Of a stretch of 64,000 nucleotides of DNA, positions 28,454-36,716 are shown one piece after another. Every line of letters begins with the position of its first letter. Within the stretch, counting starts at the first letter, position 1. The position numbers and the translations under genes are program-made. Source of the DNA: Lachnospiraceae bacterium NK4A179 (GTDB lineage Bacteria; Bacillota; Clostridia; Lachnospirales; Lachnospiraceae). The stretch covers positions 62,001 to 126,000 of the forward strand of contig ATWC01000002.1 in assembly GCA_000421045.1 (NCBI GenBank), given 5' to 3'. The notes below the pieces were generated by a model. It was not told the origin of the DNA. It searched no databases and saw nothing but the letters and a program-made list of their open reading frames with translations.

Positions 28454-29281
28454 TCATTTATGGAATGATCCACGGTTATCATAATAATTTCGCGCACAGT
28501 CGCTGCAGATATTGAACAGGAAGACCATTATAAACAGCGCAATGCCCGGAATTACTATTAACGAAGGGTTGGTCTGCAGGAAGCGCCTTGACTCGCTCAT
28601 CATGGCTCCCCACTCTGCAGTAGGCCGGGCTCCTCCAAGTCCCAAATACGAAAGACCTGCCATACTCAGCACTACATTTCCTATATCCAATGCCGCTGTT
28701 ACCAAAAGCGGCGGTATCATATTCGGAAGAATATATTTGATCAAAATGCTTACGCGTCCCGCTCCGCACATTTTTGCGGCACGAACAAAGGTGTTGTTCT
28801 TAAGATTCAGAACAAGAGATCTTGAGTATCTGGCGTATGTTGTCCAATACACGAGTATCAGGGCAATCATTCCGTTTCCTTTCCCGGGACCCAGAATCCC
28901 CGCAATGGCAACTGCCAAGACAAATCCGGGGAAAGCCTGAAATACAGTAGTGATCTTGGTGATCGCCGAATCAACTGCTCCTCCGCTGTATCCGGCAAGC
29001 ATTCCCACGATGGAGCCAAAGGACAGTACCACTGCTACAACTATCATGGATGAGTATATGGTCTGTTGCCCTCCGGCAATGATCCTGCACGCAATGCATC
29101 GTCCAAGCTGGTCTGTTCCCAAAAGGTATCCATCTTCTCCCGGCGAAATAAATGCATCCGAAAGATTTGTCGCATAGGGATCATGCTTCAGGAAAAAACC
29201 GGCCACAAGCATAAATACAAGTAAAACAAGCAGAACCGCCAGCGAAAAAAAATAGGCGATTTTAGTTTTATTTTTTTTCAT
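28454..29281 (-). CDS. Opp/Nik-type ABC importer permease 2
   Basis: 275 residues with six helices. The family segments HDPYATNLSDAFISP, LLGTDQLGRCIACRII and the EAA-like loop AAKMCGAGRVSILIKYILPN match OppC/NikC. The start after GAGGAGAAAAGAGGA is preferred to a longer frame that would overlap the partner permease. Thirteen bases separate it from each neighbour, so it is part of the same transcript. Confidence 0.92.
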   Translation of the reverse strand: MKKNKTKIAYFFSLAVLLVLLVFMLVAGFFLKHDPYATNLSDAFISPGEDGYLLGTDQLGRCIACRIIAGGQQTIYSSMIVVAVVLSFGSIVGMLAGYSGGAVDSAITKITTVFQAFPGFVLAVAIAGILGPGKGNGMIALILVYWTTYARYSRSLVLNLKNNTFVRAAKMCGAGRVSILIKYILPNMIPPLLVTAALDIGNVVLSMAGLSYLGLGGARPTAEWGAMMSESRRFLQTNPSLIVIPGIALFIMVFLFNICSDCARNYYDNRGSFHK

Positions 29282-29294
29282 TCCTCTTTTCTCC

Positions 29295-30230
29295 TCAGGA
29301 TATTCTGGGATCCAGTTTTCGACCTGCAACATCAACAATATAATTGACAAGCAGGTACAATGCTGCCATCCACGCAGCATAAGCCTGAATAAACGGGTAA
29401 TCTCTCGATGTAACCGCTGATACTGCTAGGGCTCCGACGCCCTTCACGGAAAAGATGGATTCCGTGATAGCAGATCCGCCAAGCATTCCGCCTATAGACA
29501 CTCCCAGAAGAGTTATAACAGGAAGCAGGCAGTTTTTAAGGACATGTTTCCAAAGAATTCTTTGCCTGCTGATCCCTCTGCTGTAGAGAGAATAAACATA
29601 CTGGGAGCTTAACTGTTCCAATGCTATAGCCCGTATTTGTCTGATATACCAGGACGAAAGTGATACTCCGGTAACCAGCGCCGGAAGTATGAACCCCCGG
29701 ATTCCCGGCTCTGCCATAACCTTGAACAGGTTCCATTTAATACACGCATAGTACAGTACTATAAGAGAAATAAAGAAAGATGGCAGTGACGAGAAAAAAT
29801 AAGAAAACAAACGCATTACTGAATCCAGCAATCCATTTGGATGATATGCACACAATATTCCTATTGGGAGGGATATCATCAAAGTAACCATCAAAGACAG
29901 AAAAGTCAGTATTAACGTATTCGGCAATGCGGCAAGCATCATATCTGTTATATTTTCCCCTGTTCTGTATGACCTTCCAAAATCCAGACGGATCACATTT
30001 TTCATCCAATCCAAATACTGTTCCAGGAAAGGACGATCCAGTCCCATTTCCTCACGGGTCTTATCCAGCATTTCCTGAGTATATCCCATACCCATAGAAG
30101 AAAGTTTTACCACCGCAGCATCATCCGGAGAAAGATAAGATAAAAGAAATGTAAGAAAGGTTACACCCAAAACTATCACTAGCGCAGATAATATTTTTTT
30201 GCCCCATTTTTTAATACTGTTTTTTTTCAA
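29295..30230 (-). CDS. Opp/Nik-type ABC importer permease 1
   Basis: 311 residues with six helices. PFLEQYLDWMKNVIRLDFG, ALPNTLILT and the cytoplasmic loop YSRGISRQRILWKHVLKN identify an OppB/NikB permease. The start is TTG with an AGGG box eight bases before it; no better Met exists nearby. It is the first gene of the island's operon and lies 114 bases after a strong hairpin-T-run in the leader. Confidence 0.9.
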   Translation of the reverse strand: MKKNSIKKWGKKILSALVIVLGVTFLTFLLSYLSPDDAAVVKLSSMGMGYTQEMLDKTREEMGLDRPFLEQYLDWMKNVIRLDFGRSYRTGENITDMMLAALPNTLILTFLSLMVTLMISLPIGILCAYHPNGLLDSVMRLFSYFFSSLPSFFISLIVLYYACIKWNLFKVMAEPGIRGFILPALVTGVSLSSWYIRQIRAIALEQLSSQYVYSLYSRGISRQRILWKHVLKNCLLPVITLLGVSIGGMLGGSAITESIFSVKGVGALAVSAVTSRDYPFIQAYAAWMAALYLLVNYIVDVAGRKLDPRIS

Positions 30231-30554
30231 CTTATATCCCTGCTCCCATAATTCCGATTGCTCTTTTATAAATCAATCGAACAGCCCTCGCAAGCCCACC
30301 GGGGGGTTATTTTTTAACTTAGCAGTATTTCTATTGAAAAAAAAAGCAGCGGCTGCAACCGCTGCTTGATTTATATAAACCGGTACGATCGGATCAAATC
30401 TCCCCCCAGTTTGAAATTCTATTCCCCCTCGTGCCGGATTTATATGATCAGTATTTTTCCTGATGACTACATTCTATATCCGTACACTAAGGGAATAAAT
30501 CATAACTGTAGCAGAATAACGTACTCTATTTTTACTAAATTATCAAAATAAGCG
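30231..30554 (-). promoter_or_regulatory. Intergenic region before the transport island
   Basis: 324 bases without a gene. Besides the leader structure it holds a small hairpin ATCAG/CTGAT just upstream of it (minus strand), a weak TATAGA box about 20 bases further up without a good -35, and a CGATTG/CAATCG stem near the permease start. No reading frame here looks coding. Confidence 0.45.
30336..30445 (-). ncRNA. Structured G-rich leader with terminator, class unknown
   Basis: On the minus strand ATATAAATCCGG (30434-30445) pairs with CCGGTTTATAT (30373-30383, one bulge), and ACGA/TCGT extends the helix after one mismatch. Inside are two G runs (GGGGGA and GGGGGGA) and a TCAAA/TTTGA hairpin. 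Five bases later comes a nine-bp GC-rich stem (AAGCAGCGG, 30344-30367) followed by nine T, an intrinsic terminator. The shape is that of a riboswitch or attenuator, but I match no known class. Confidence 0.6.
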
Positions 30555-30788
30555 TTAATTCTGGGGGATGAAGTTCTTAAGCATTGCTATCAGCTCCAGA
30601 TCCGACTGTGTAAGCTTCAGATTGGTCTCCAGCTTCTTGCCGTCAGGCGTTGTGACTGCCATCTCAAGAACAGTATCTTCCTGAAGAGCTCCCTGTGAAA
30701 CCGCACGCACAAACGGAAGAAACTTCGGATGATTCTCGGAAAAAGTCCTCCACGCCTGCGCCATTCTCATAGCATCCATCGCATTCAT
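30555..30788 (-). CDS. Small conserved protein, unknown
   Basis: 77 residues starting MNAMDAMRMAQAWRTFSENH, with no signal peptide or membrane helix. The pattern (short N-terminal amphipathic helix, then a beta-rich core EMAVTTPDGKKLETNLKL) is like small proteins found in many Lachnospiraceae, but I know no function. A strong AAGGAGG box supports translation. It lies 20 bases after the DUF362 gene and is probably co-transcribed with it. Confidence 0.72.
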   Translation of the reverse strand: MNAMDAMRMAQAWRTFSENHPKFLPFVRAVSQGALQEDTVLEMAVTTPDGKKLETNLKLTQSDLELIAMLKNFIPQN

Positions 30789-30808
30789 TAAAAACTGCCT
30801 CCTTAAAC

Positions 30809-31936
30809 CTATTTCATCGTGATCAATTCATATTTCCTTGTACCAAGGCCTATCTTTTCACCATGTTCAAGAGTTTCTTTCCAGCTGACATTCGGATTGT
30901 TGTCAAGGAAATGATCATGATGATGTTCAAAGTGCGGATCAGCAAGATTATCGCCAAGCTGAGAGTTCCTGATAGGCTCTGTCTTCTGGCAAAGATCCAC
31001 GCATGCCATATCAAGCGCTACAGGATCAAAGGATGCAAGCATTCCGATATCGGGAAGTATGGGAGCATCATTCTCACCATGACAGTCGCAGTTAGGAGAT
31101 ATATCAGTAATAAGGCTGATATGAAATGAAGGCCTGCCGTCAACTATAGCCTGTGTATACTCTGCTATCTTGCAGCCGAGTATTGAATTTGCATTTCCAT
31201 TAGAATTCTCGATCGCATCAAAAGCACATGCGCCTATGCAGCGTCCGCAACCTTTGCATATGTCTGTATCGATAACTGCCTTACCTGAATCATAGGAGAT
31301 CGCATCGCTTCCGCATTCTTTAGCACAGCGTCTGCAGGTGCGGCATTTCTCTGTTACGACATGAGGTTTTCCCTGATTGTGCTGCTGCATCTTTCCGGCA
31401 CGAGAACCTCCGCCCATTCCTATGTTCTTAAGAGCTCCTCCGAAACCGGTAGCTTCATGCCCCTTGAAATGAGTGAGCGAAATGACTATATCTGCATCCA
31501 TAAGTGCGCGCCCGATATAGGCCTCTTTACAGTACTCACCGTTTCTGACCGGTACGATCACATCATCGGTACCGCGAAGACCATCTGCGATTATCACGTG
31601 ACATCCTGTTGTTGTCTCATTGAAGCCGTTCTCCTGTGCACAATCAAGATGATCAAGTGCATTCTTTCTTGAGCCCGGATAAAGTGTATTGCAGTCCGTA
31701 AGGAAAGGCTTTCCGCCAAGTTCCTTCACTACATCGGCAACTGCTTTTGAATAATTAGGACGGAGATATGCAAGATTACCAAGCTCACCAAAATGGAGCT
31801 TTATCGCAACGAATTTCCCTTCCATGTCGATATCAGCAATGCCGGCCATACGTATCAGCTTCTGAAGCTTCTTTGTAAGAGGGACTCCCATAACTGTACG
31901 GAAGTCAGTGAAATAAACTTTTGATCTTTCGGCCAT
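30809..31936 (-). CDS. DUF362 protein with two 4Fe-4S clusters
   Basis: 375 residues. The DUF362 domain (HFGELGNLAYLRPNY, LTHFKGHEATGFGGALKN) contains a bacterial ferredoxin insert with two cysteine sets, CRTCRRCAKECG and CKGCGRCIGAC, at about residues 200-245, enough for two clusters. The role is unknown in detail; it is probably a cytoplasmic electron carrier or redox enzyme of anaerobes. The Met after GGAGGGTTTT is preferred to one four codons upstream that overlaps the ribosome site. Confidence 0.92.
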   Translation of the reverse strand: MAERSKVYFTDFRTVMGVPLTKKLQKLIRMAGIADIDMEGKFVAIKLHFGELGNLAYLRPNYSKAVADVVKELGGKPFLTDCNTLYPGSRKNALDHLDCAQENGFNETTTGCHVIIADGLRGTDDVIVPVRNGEYCKEAYIGRALMDADIVISLTHFKGHEATGFGGALKNIGMGGGSRAGKMQQHNQGKPHVVTEKCRTCRRCAKECGSDAISYDSGKAVIDTDICKGCGRCIGACAFDAIENSNGNANSILGCKIAEYTQAIVDGRPSFHISLITDISPNCDCHGENDAPILPDIGMLASFDPVALDMACVDLCQKTEPIRNSQLGDNLADPHFEHHHDHFLDNNPNVSWKETLEHGEKIGLGTRKYELITMK

Positions 31937-32114
31937 AAAACCCTCCATTCCCTTTTGATAAAAATTTTTGAAATTATATTTTTTTACAGTAAATAATAAA
32001 ACTTTTGTCTTTTACTGAACTTACTATAATTATCACCCTGTACAGATATGAAATATTTTAAAAATATGCATTCCATATCAGTTTTGAGTCCTTTTACGAT
32101 CCGTTTACAGCTTC

Positions 32115-33455
32115 TTACAGACCTCTTTCCTTAAGACCGTGAACGATCTGCACATAAAACTCTCTTATATCAAAACCTTCTATATTTTCGCGATTCAGAT
32201 CTATCATATCGGCATGTGATATCCCTCTCCTGCCTTCATGCTTAATAAAATGAAATTCCGAGCCCCATGAGCATGACCTTTCCCCAACAAGTCCGTCATT
32301 ATCTCCGTCAAATGATTTGACAAAATTATAACTTAAGTTTAAGGGGAATTTCCCGCTTACGGCTTTGTTTAATTTGGAACCGAAACTCTGAGTGTATATA
32401 GCGTCAAATACTCCATCATTTGGAGCCATCTCTTCATTAAGAGCCGCTGCACCTGTATGCGTCAGATCGGTTACAGCTTTGATGAAATCAGGCTTTTTGT
32501 CGCCAAGTGCCGCTGCACCTTTATTATATGCTGCTGCCACCGAATTCTTGAGCGCTTCCGGAGCCTTTGAAAGAAGGTAATCCGCAAACTCACAGCCTTT
32601 ATGCGGAGTGTTTATGGTAGTAAGAGACGCAACCTTCGGAGCCGCTCCCAACATAGTGATCGCATATCTGCTGTCAAGGCCGCCCTTACTGTGTGCGATT
32701 ATATTGACCTTCTCGCAGCCGGTCTCTTCTGTGATCTTATCAATGATCTCCTTGATCTCCACTGCGCAGGTTCTTACATCTCCTGCAGATTCCTGTCCTC
32801 CGTAATAGATTACCGCACCGTTCTTCTTTAGTTCCTCGGGAACTCTTCCCCAATAGTTCAGATGTTCCGAGTCGCGAAAGAACACGCCGTGAACCATGAG
32901 AAGCGGGTACTTTGTTGCACAGATCGCATCGTTTTCCCGCTCTTTATCAAGCCAGTACTTGATACTTTCCTCTCTTACTTCCCTGCCTGTAACCTTCACT
33001 ATCATCCTGAGTGCTATCAGATTGGCTACCGGAACCATTCCGCATAACAGGCCTATCACTCGTTTATCCACTCCAAGCTGAAGCGATGAAGTATAAACAA
33101 AGATGATACCGACCCAGAAAAATACAAGCAGTACCAGAAATGTGACCAATACATATATTATGAGTCCGCTCCAGCTAAAAGTTTCGAACTCTATTATCAT
33201 CACGGCCAGCATTATTATGCTCAATAGAAGCGATACAGGGAAAACCGAAAGTATGACATTTCCATAAGCACAACGTCTTAAATGTCCTTCCGGTATCCCC
33301 TTTGCCGCATAAGACGGCAGGACAAAAGACAGTATAAACAATATGACCGCTGCAAGAAAAAAGTATCCGCTTTTATGCGACATAACAGTCAGCATTCCGC
33401 AAGCCGTGATGCAGATAAGATCAAGTATTCTTACAAAAAAGTATTCCTTGTACAT
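32115..33455 (-). CDS. Membrane-anchored lipase-like alpha/beta hydrolase
   Basis: 446 residues: four to five hydrophobic helices in the first 150, then a hydrolase domain. The oxyanion motif LMVHGVFFRD and nucleophile IAHSKGGLDSR match triacylglycerol lipases and PGAP1-like enzymes. A late Asp region DGDNDGLVGERS and ISHADMIDL supply the acid and histidine. The helices place the domain at the membrane. It lies two bases after the Ldh-family gene. Confidence 0.87.
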   Translation of the reverse strand: MYKEYFFVRILDLICITACGMLTVMSHKSGYFFLAAVILFILSFVLPSYAAKGIPEGHLRRCAYGNVILSVFPVSLLLSIIMLAVMIIEFETFSWSGLIIYVLVTFLVLLVFFWVGIIFVYTSSLQLGVDKRVIGLLCGMVPVANLIALRMIVKVTGREVREESIKYWLDKERENDAICATKYPLLMVHGVFFRDSEHLNYWGRVPEELKKNGAVIYYGGQESAGDVRTCAVEIKEIIDKITEETGCEKVNIIAHSKGGLDSRYAITMLGAAPKVASLTTINTPHKGCEFADYLLSKAPEALKNSVAAAYNKGAAALGDKKPDFIKAVTDLTHTGAAALNEEMAPNDGVFDAIYTQSFGSKLNKAVSGKFPLNLSYNFVKSFDGDNDGLVGERSCSWGSEFHFIKHEGRRGISHADMIDLNRENIEGFDIREFYVQIVHGLKERGL

Positions 33456-33457
33456 TC

Positions 33458-34582
33458 TTATTCAAACGGGAATCTGAAATCCAGTCCGTACCAGTCACGA
33501 ACCGTACAGAAATCTTTCTGAACGGATTCGCTGACAGGAACTCCCTTATCCTTTCTTTCCAGCCAGACAAGATATTCTTTTTCGCCTGCTGTATATATTC
33601 TTTCTTCGCCAGGAGCCTTTTTTGATGCACGCAGCGCACGGCATATATCTCCGGCAGTTTTCCTAAATGATCCTCTTCCTGTGAAAGCCTCAGGATCAAC
33701 CACAAAAAAGAAATGTCCGAGCCCGTACATTCTTGGTTTTCCGTCTTCCGTCACACCCGAAAGAGCCTTCATGAAATTTCCGCCCGCAAGTGCAGCCGAA
33801 AGTATCTCAACAACGGCAGCATATCCATAGCCTTTGTATCCACCTGTATCTTCACCAATACCACCGAGAGGCGCAAGCGCTGCTTCTCCTTTTACAAGCG
33901 CATCAAGTATAGCCTGGGAATCGGTAAGTGTGCCGCCATCTTCTGTGACAACAAGGCCTGCCGGTGTAGCTTTTCCGCTCCTTGCATAATACTCTATCTT
34001 TCCACGCTGTATTATCGATGTTGCGCAGTCAAGACAGAAAGGAAACTCCTCATCGGTGGGAAGCCCGAAGGTAAGAGGATTTGTGCCCATCATGTTTTCA
34101 ACACCGAAAGTCGGAGCTATCGAAGGTCTGGCATTTGTACCGGTAAGTCCGATCATTCCTTCCTTTGTTGCCATCGTCGCATAATATCCGGCAATACCGT
34201 AATGAGTCGAATTGCGTATCGCACCGCCGGCCATTCCGTACTTTTTGGCTTTTTCGATAAGTTTCTCCATCATATGATAGCTTGCAACCATTCCCATTCC
34301 GTCATGAGCATCATAAACAAGCGTAGTCGGAGTTTCCTTTACCACTTCTATCTCGGTTTTAGGAAGCAGTGTGCCTTTTCTTATCCTGTCTATATAAATA
34401 GGCTTGAAACGATTGCAGCCGTGGCTTTCTATGCCGCGTCTGTCACTTTCCATGAGTACCTCCGCGCATATCTCAGCATCTTCTGCCGGAACCCCTGCAG
34501 CCTCAAAAGCCATTTTCATGAAAGCTCCTACCGTCTTCCACGGAAGATACGGTCTTGTTTCAGTCTTGTTCTCTAACCCCAT
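33458..34582 (-). CDS. Ldh-family (malate/L-lactate-type) NAD(P)-dependent oxidoreductase
   Basis: 374 residues of the fold unrelated to classic LDH/MDH. It has the segments RGIESHGCNRF, GAIRNSTHYGIAGYY (catalytic His) and ENMMGTNPLTFGLPT. Substrates in the family include malate, lactate, ureidoglycolate and sulfolactate; nothing here selects one. AAAGGGG precedes the start. The gene shares a transcript with the lipase-like protein downstream. Confidence 0.9.
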   Translation of the reverse strand: MGLENKTETRPYLPWKTVGAFMKMAFEAAGVPAEDAEICAEVLMESDRRGIESHGCNRFKPIYIDRIRKGTLLPKTEIEVVKETPTTLVYDAHDGMGMVASYHMMEKLIEKAKKYGMAGGAIRNSTHYGIAGYYATMATKEGMIGLTGTNARPSIAPTFGVENMMGTNPLTFGLPTDEEFPFCLDCATSIIQRGKIEYYARSGKATPAGLVVTEDGGTLTDSQAILDALVKGEAALAPLGGIGEDTGGYKGYGYAAVVEILSAALAGGNFMKALSGVTEDGKPRMYGLGHFFFVVDPEAFTGRGSFRKTAGDICRALRASKKAPGEERIYTAGEKEYLVWLERKDKGVPVSESVQKDFCTVRDWYGLDFRFPFE

Positions 34583-34638
34583 ACATTTATCCCCTTTCTT
34601 ATGTTACATTACTAATACTTCCCACTTGTTGCAGACCA

Positions 34639-35688
34639 CTAAACTTCCTCACCCGACATATATTCATTCACATCCCTGATACAGGCCTCCATTGCTCGCT
34701 CGAGAGCCTCCTTTGGATCACAATTCATTTCGCATCCTGCGGCATTATCGTGTCCTCCGCCACCGAGCATCCTGCATATCCTCGCCGCATTTACCGGAAG
34801 TCTCGCAGTTACTGATACGCGGCAGAATGACGGTTTTAGCTCACGTACTATCACATGGACCGGTACACCCTTCCCGTCCGGTCTGCATATCTGATCTATC
34901 GCATCATTGAATCCTTCCAGATCACAGTCTTCAATGCCGCATTCCCTGTAATCATCATATGTCACATAAGTTCCCAGCACCCTTTCATCTTCCGAAAAAC
35001 GCATTCGGCTGTAAGCTGCAGTTTCCATCTTTATCTGAGCCGGGCGCTTCCTCATGAAGTGCTTTCTTGCTATATCAACTATATGCGCCTCATTTATCTC
35101 TGACACTGCTGCCGCAGTGATAAGACTTTGTCGTCTCGTGCTTCTTGTCCGGAAACATGATGTATCCGTTATAAGGCCTGTATATATAAGATCTGCTTCA
35201 AGGACGCTCATCTTAATATCTATCAAGCCAAAGAGTTTAAAGATGATCTCGGCACATGATGATTCTTCCGGCTCTACAAGGCGCAGCGCTGCAGGAAGAT
35301 GTTCGGGATTATCTATAAAATTCGTAATATGATGATCAATACAGATATCTATCTTTTCATCCGAATATCTCCCAAGACGCGATGCCGAACCTGTATCCAC
35401 AGCGATATTCACAACATGACTCTTCTTCCCGTGAGGCACTGAAAGGATCTCTTCTGCAGGTTTTGTCAGCTCATGAAAGCGCTGCGGTACCGGATCTGAA
35501 CAGAGAGCTTCTGCATCCGCTCCAAGACTGTATAAGCAAAGAGCAAGGGCATAGGCTGATCCTATTGCATCTCCGTCAGGTCTCTTATGAAAAAAAATAC
35601 GGAAGGCTGTATCGGGCTTTCCGCATTCTTTTTTCAGAGCTTCTGCCATTTCATCGGGGGAAAGCATTTTTTCATTTATCGGATCCAT
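34639..35688 (-). CDS. DHH/DHHA1 phosphoesterase, NrnA-like
   Basis: 349 residues. Metal motifs are KRPDGDAIGSA, NIAVDTGSAS and ICIDHHITN; the DHHA1 domain ends with LGGGGHDNAAGC. This is the oligoribonuclease/pAp-phosphatase type that clears nanoRNA and can act on linear di-nucleotides such as pApA. It overlaps the TVP38 gene by 17 bases. A larger DHH protein of a different subtype is encoded at 57940-59457. Confidence 0.9.
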   Translation of the reverse strand: MDPINEKMLSPDEMAEALKKECGKPDTAFRIFFHKRPDGDAIGSAYALALCLYSLGADAEALCSDPVPQRFHELTKPAEEILSVPHGKKSHVVNIAVDTGSASRLGRYSDEKIDICIDHHITNFIDNPEHLPAALRLVEPEESSCAEIIFKLFGLIDIKMSVLEADLIYTGLITDTSCFRTRSTRRQSLITAAAVSEINEAHIVDIARKHFMRKRPAQIKMETAAYSRMRFSEDERVLGTYVTYDDYRECGIEDCDLEGFNDAIDQICRPDGKGVPVHVIVRELKPSFCRVSVTARLPVNAARICRMLGGGGHDNAAGCEMNCDPKEALERAMEACIRDVNEYMSGEEV

Positions 35689-36391
35689 TATTATCGTCTT
35701 TTCCTTTGTTTTCCAATTTTCTGTAAAAGATCATTCCTGCAATGCTGACAGCAGCCAGTGTCAGAAAGACGATTATCGCCTCTGCATATCTTCCTTCACT
35801 CACTGCATCTCCGCTGATCGCGGATGCGATTATCGCCGGTATACGTCCCAGCGTGCAAACTACAAGCCATTTTACGGGATTGATATCCGTAAGGGCGGCA
35901 AACAGATTAAAAACATCCTTTGGCGATCCGGGAATTATGAAAAGCAAAACCAGCAAACGTTTCCACCTCGGAGATCCCTCAATGAATTTCAGCTTTTTAA
36001 GCTTATCCTCAGAGATAAAAAACAGGGCGGTCTTTTCGCCAAAGCGTCTTACAAGAAAAAAGACAAACATGCTTCCGAGCCCGCAGCCCAGAATACTTAA
36101 CAGAGTCGCCATCAATGGACCGAAAGCGTAGCCTCCGGCCATCTGAAACGGGCCGCCGGGTACAAACGCCGCGATCGTCTGAAACATCATAAGAAGCACG
36201 AATACCAGGTATGACCAGACTCCGAATCCATCAAGCCATTTTTTAAACCTTTCATTATCCGAAACCAGCTCAACCAGCGGCTTACCAACTCTTATACAGA
36301 TCATCACAAAAAGGGAAACAACCAGTACAAGCACTCCCCATGCTATCAGACGGCGTATCAGAGCTCGTTTTCCAGCTTCCTCACTCATCAT
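35672..36391 (-). CDS. TVP38/TMEM64-family membrane protein
   Basis: 239 residues with five to six hydrophobic helices and the DedA/VTT-type core FVPGGPFQMAGGYAFGP, then FFLVRRFGEK and IPGSPKDVFN. Members of this superfamily move lipids across membranes or affect proton-driven transport; the exact role is not known here. It directly abuts a 63-residue protein gene upstream and overlaps the DHH gene downstream. Confidence 0.88.
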   Translation of the reverse strand: MMSEEAGKRALIRRLIAWGVLVLVVSLFVMICIRVGKPLVELVSDNERFKKWLDGFGVWSYLVFVLLMMFQTIAAFVPGGPFQMAGGYAFGPLMATLLSILGCGLGSMFVFFLVRRFGEKTALFFISEDKLKKLKFIEGSPRWKRLLVLLFIIPGSPKDVFNLFAALTDINPVKWLVVCTLGRIPAIIASAISGDAVSEGRYAEAIIVFLTLAAVSIAGMIFYRKLENKGKDDNNGSDK

Positions 36392-36583
36392 TCACTCTTT
36401 AGTGCTTTTTTCAACTCTCTTTACAACCGATGCCCACATCTGTGACTGCAGCTCACCAATGTAACCGTTTTCATTGCACACTACTTTAAACTCTTCGTAA
36501 ACAGTGTCATAGCCTGACTTTCCGGCTTTTCTAAGTTCCTCTGAGTATTTCTCTATGATCTCGCGTTTTTTCATTTCTTCCAT
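36392..36583 (-). CDS. Small helical protein, unknown
   Basis: 63 residues, highly charged and mainly helical (REIIEKYSEELRKAGKSG), with no cysteine, signal or membrane segment. The stop is directly followed by the start of the TVP38 gene and an AAAGGAG box precedes its own start, so it is very likely translated. I know no function. Confidence 0.66.
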   Translation of the reverse strand: MEEMKKREIIEKYSEELRKAGKSGYDTVYEEFKVVCNENGYIGELQSQMWASVVKRVEKSTKE

Positions 36584-36626
36584 TTATTTTTTCTCCTTTC
36601 GGAACAGATTTTCATTTATTGTTTTA

Positions 36627-36655
36627 TTGCAAATGCATAATCTTTGAAATATAAT
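36627..36655 (+). promoter_or_regulatory. Promoter of the REC-GGDEF gene
   Basis: TTGCAA (36627-36632), 17 bases, TATAAT (36650-36655), about 60 bases before the start codon. The -10 box is consensus. Confidence 0.65.
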
Positions 36656-36716
36656 TGTATCACATAGTGGGTAAATAGTTCACACTTTAGTTATGTTATG
36701 GGGGAGGTCATTTAAT

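Noticed and set aside
30336-30445. Known metal or vitamin riboswitch
   Set aside because: The sequence between the helices lacks the conserved cores of the classes that I can recall, so I left it unclassified.
33713-34576. 287-residue frame opposite to the Ldh-family gene
   Set aside because: A mirror of the conserved gene's codon use; very rich in Cys, Ser, Arg and His with no recognisable domain.
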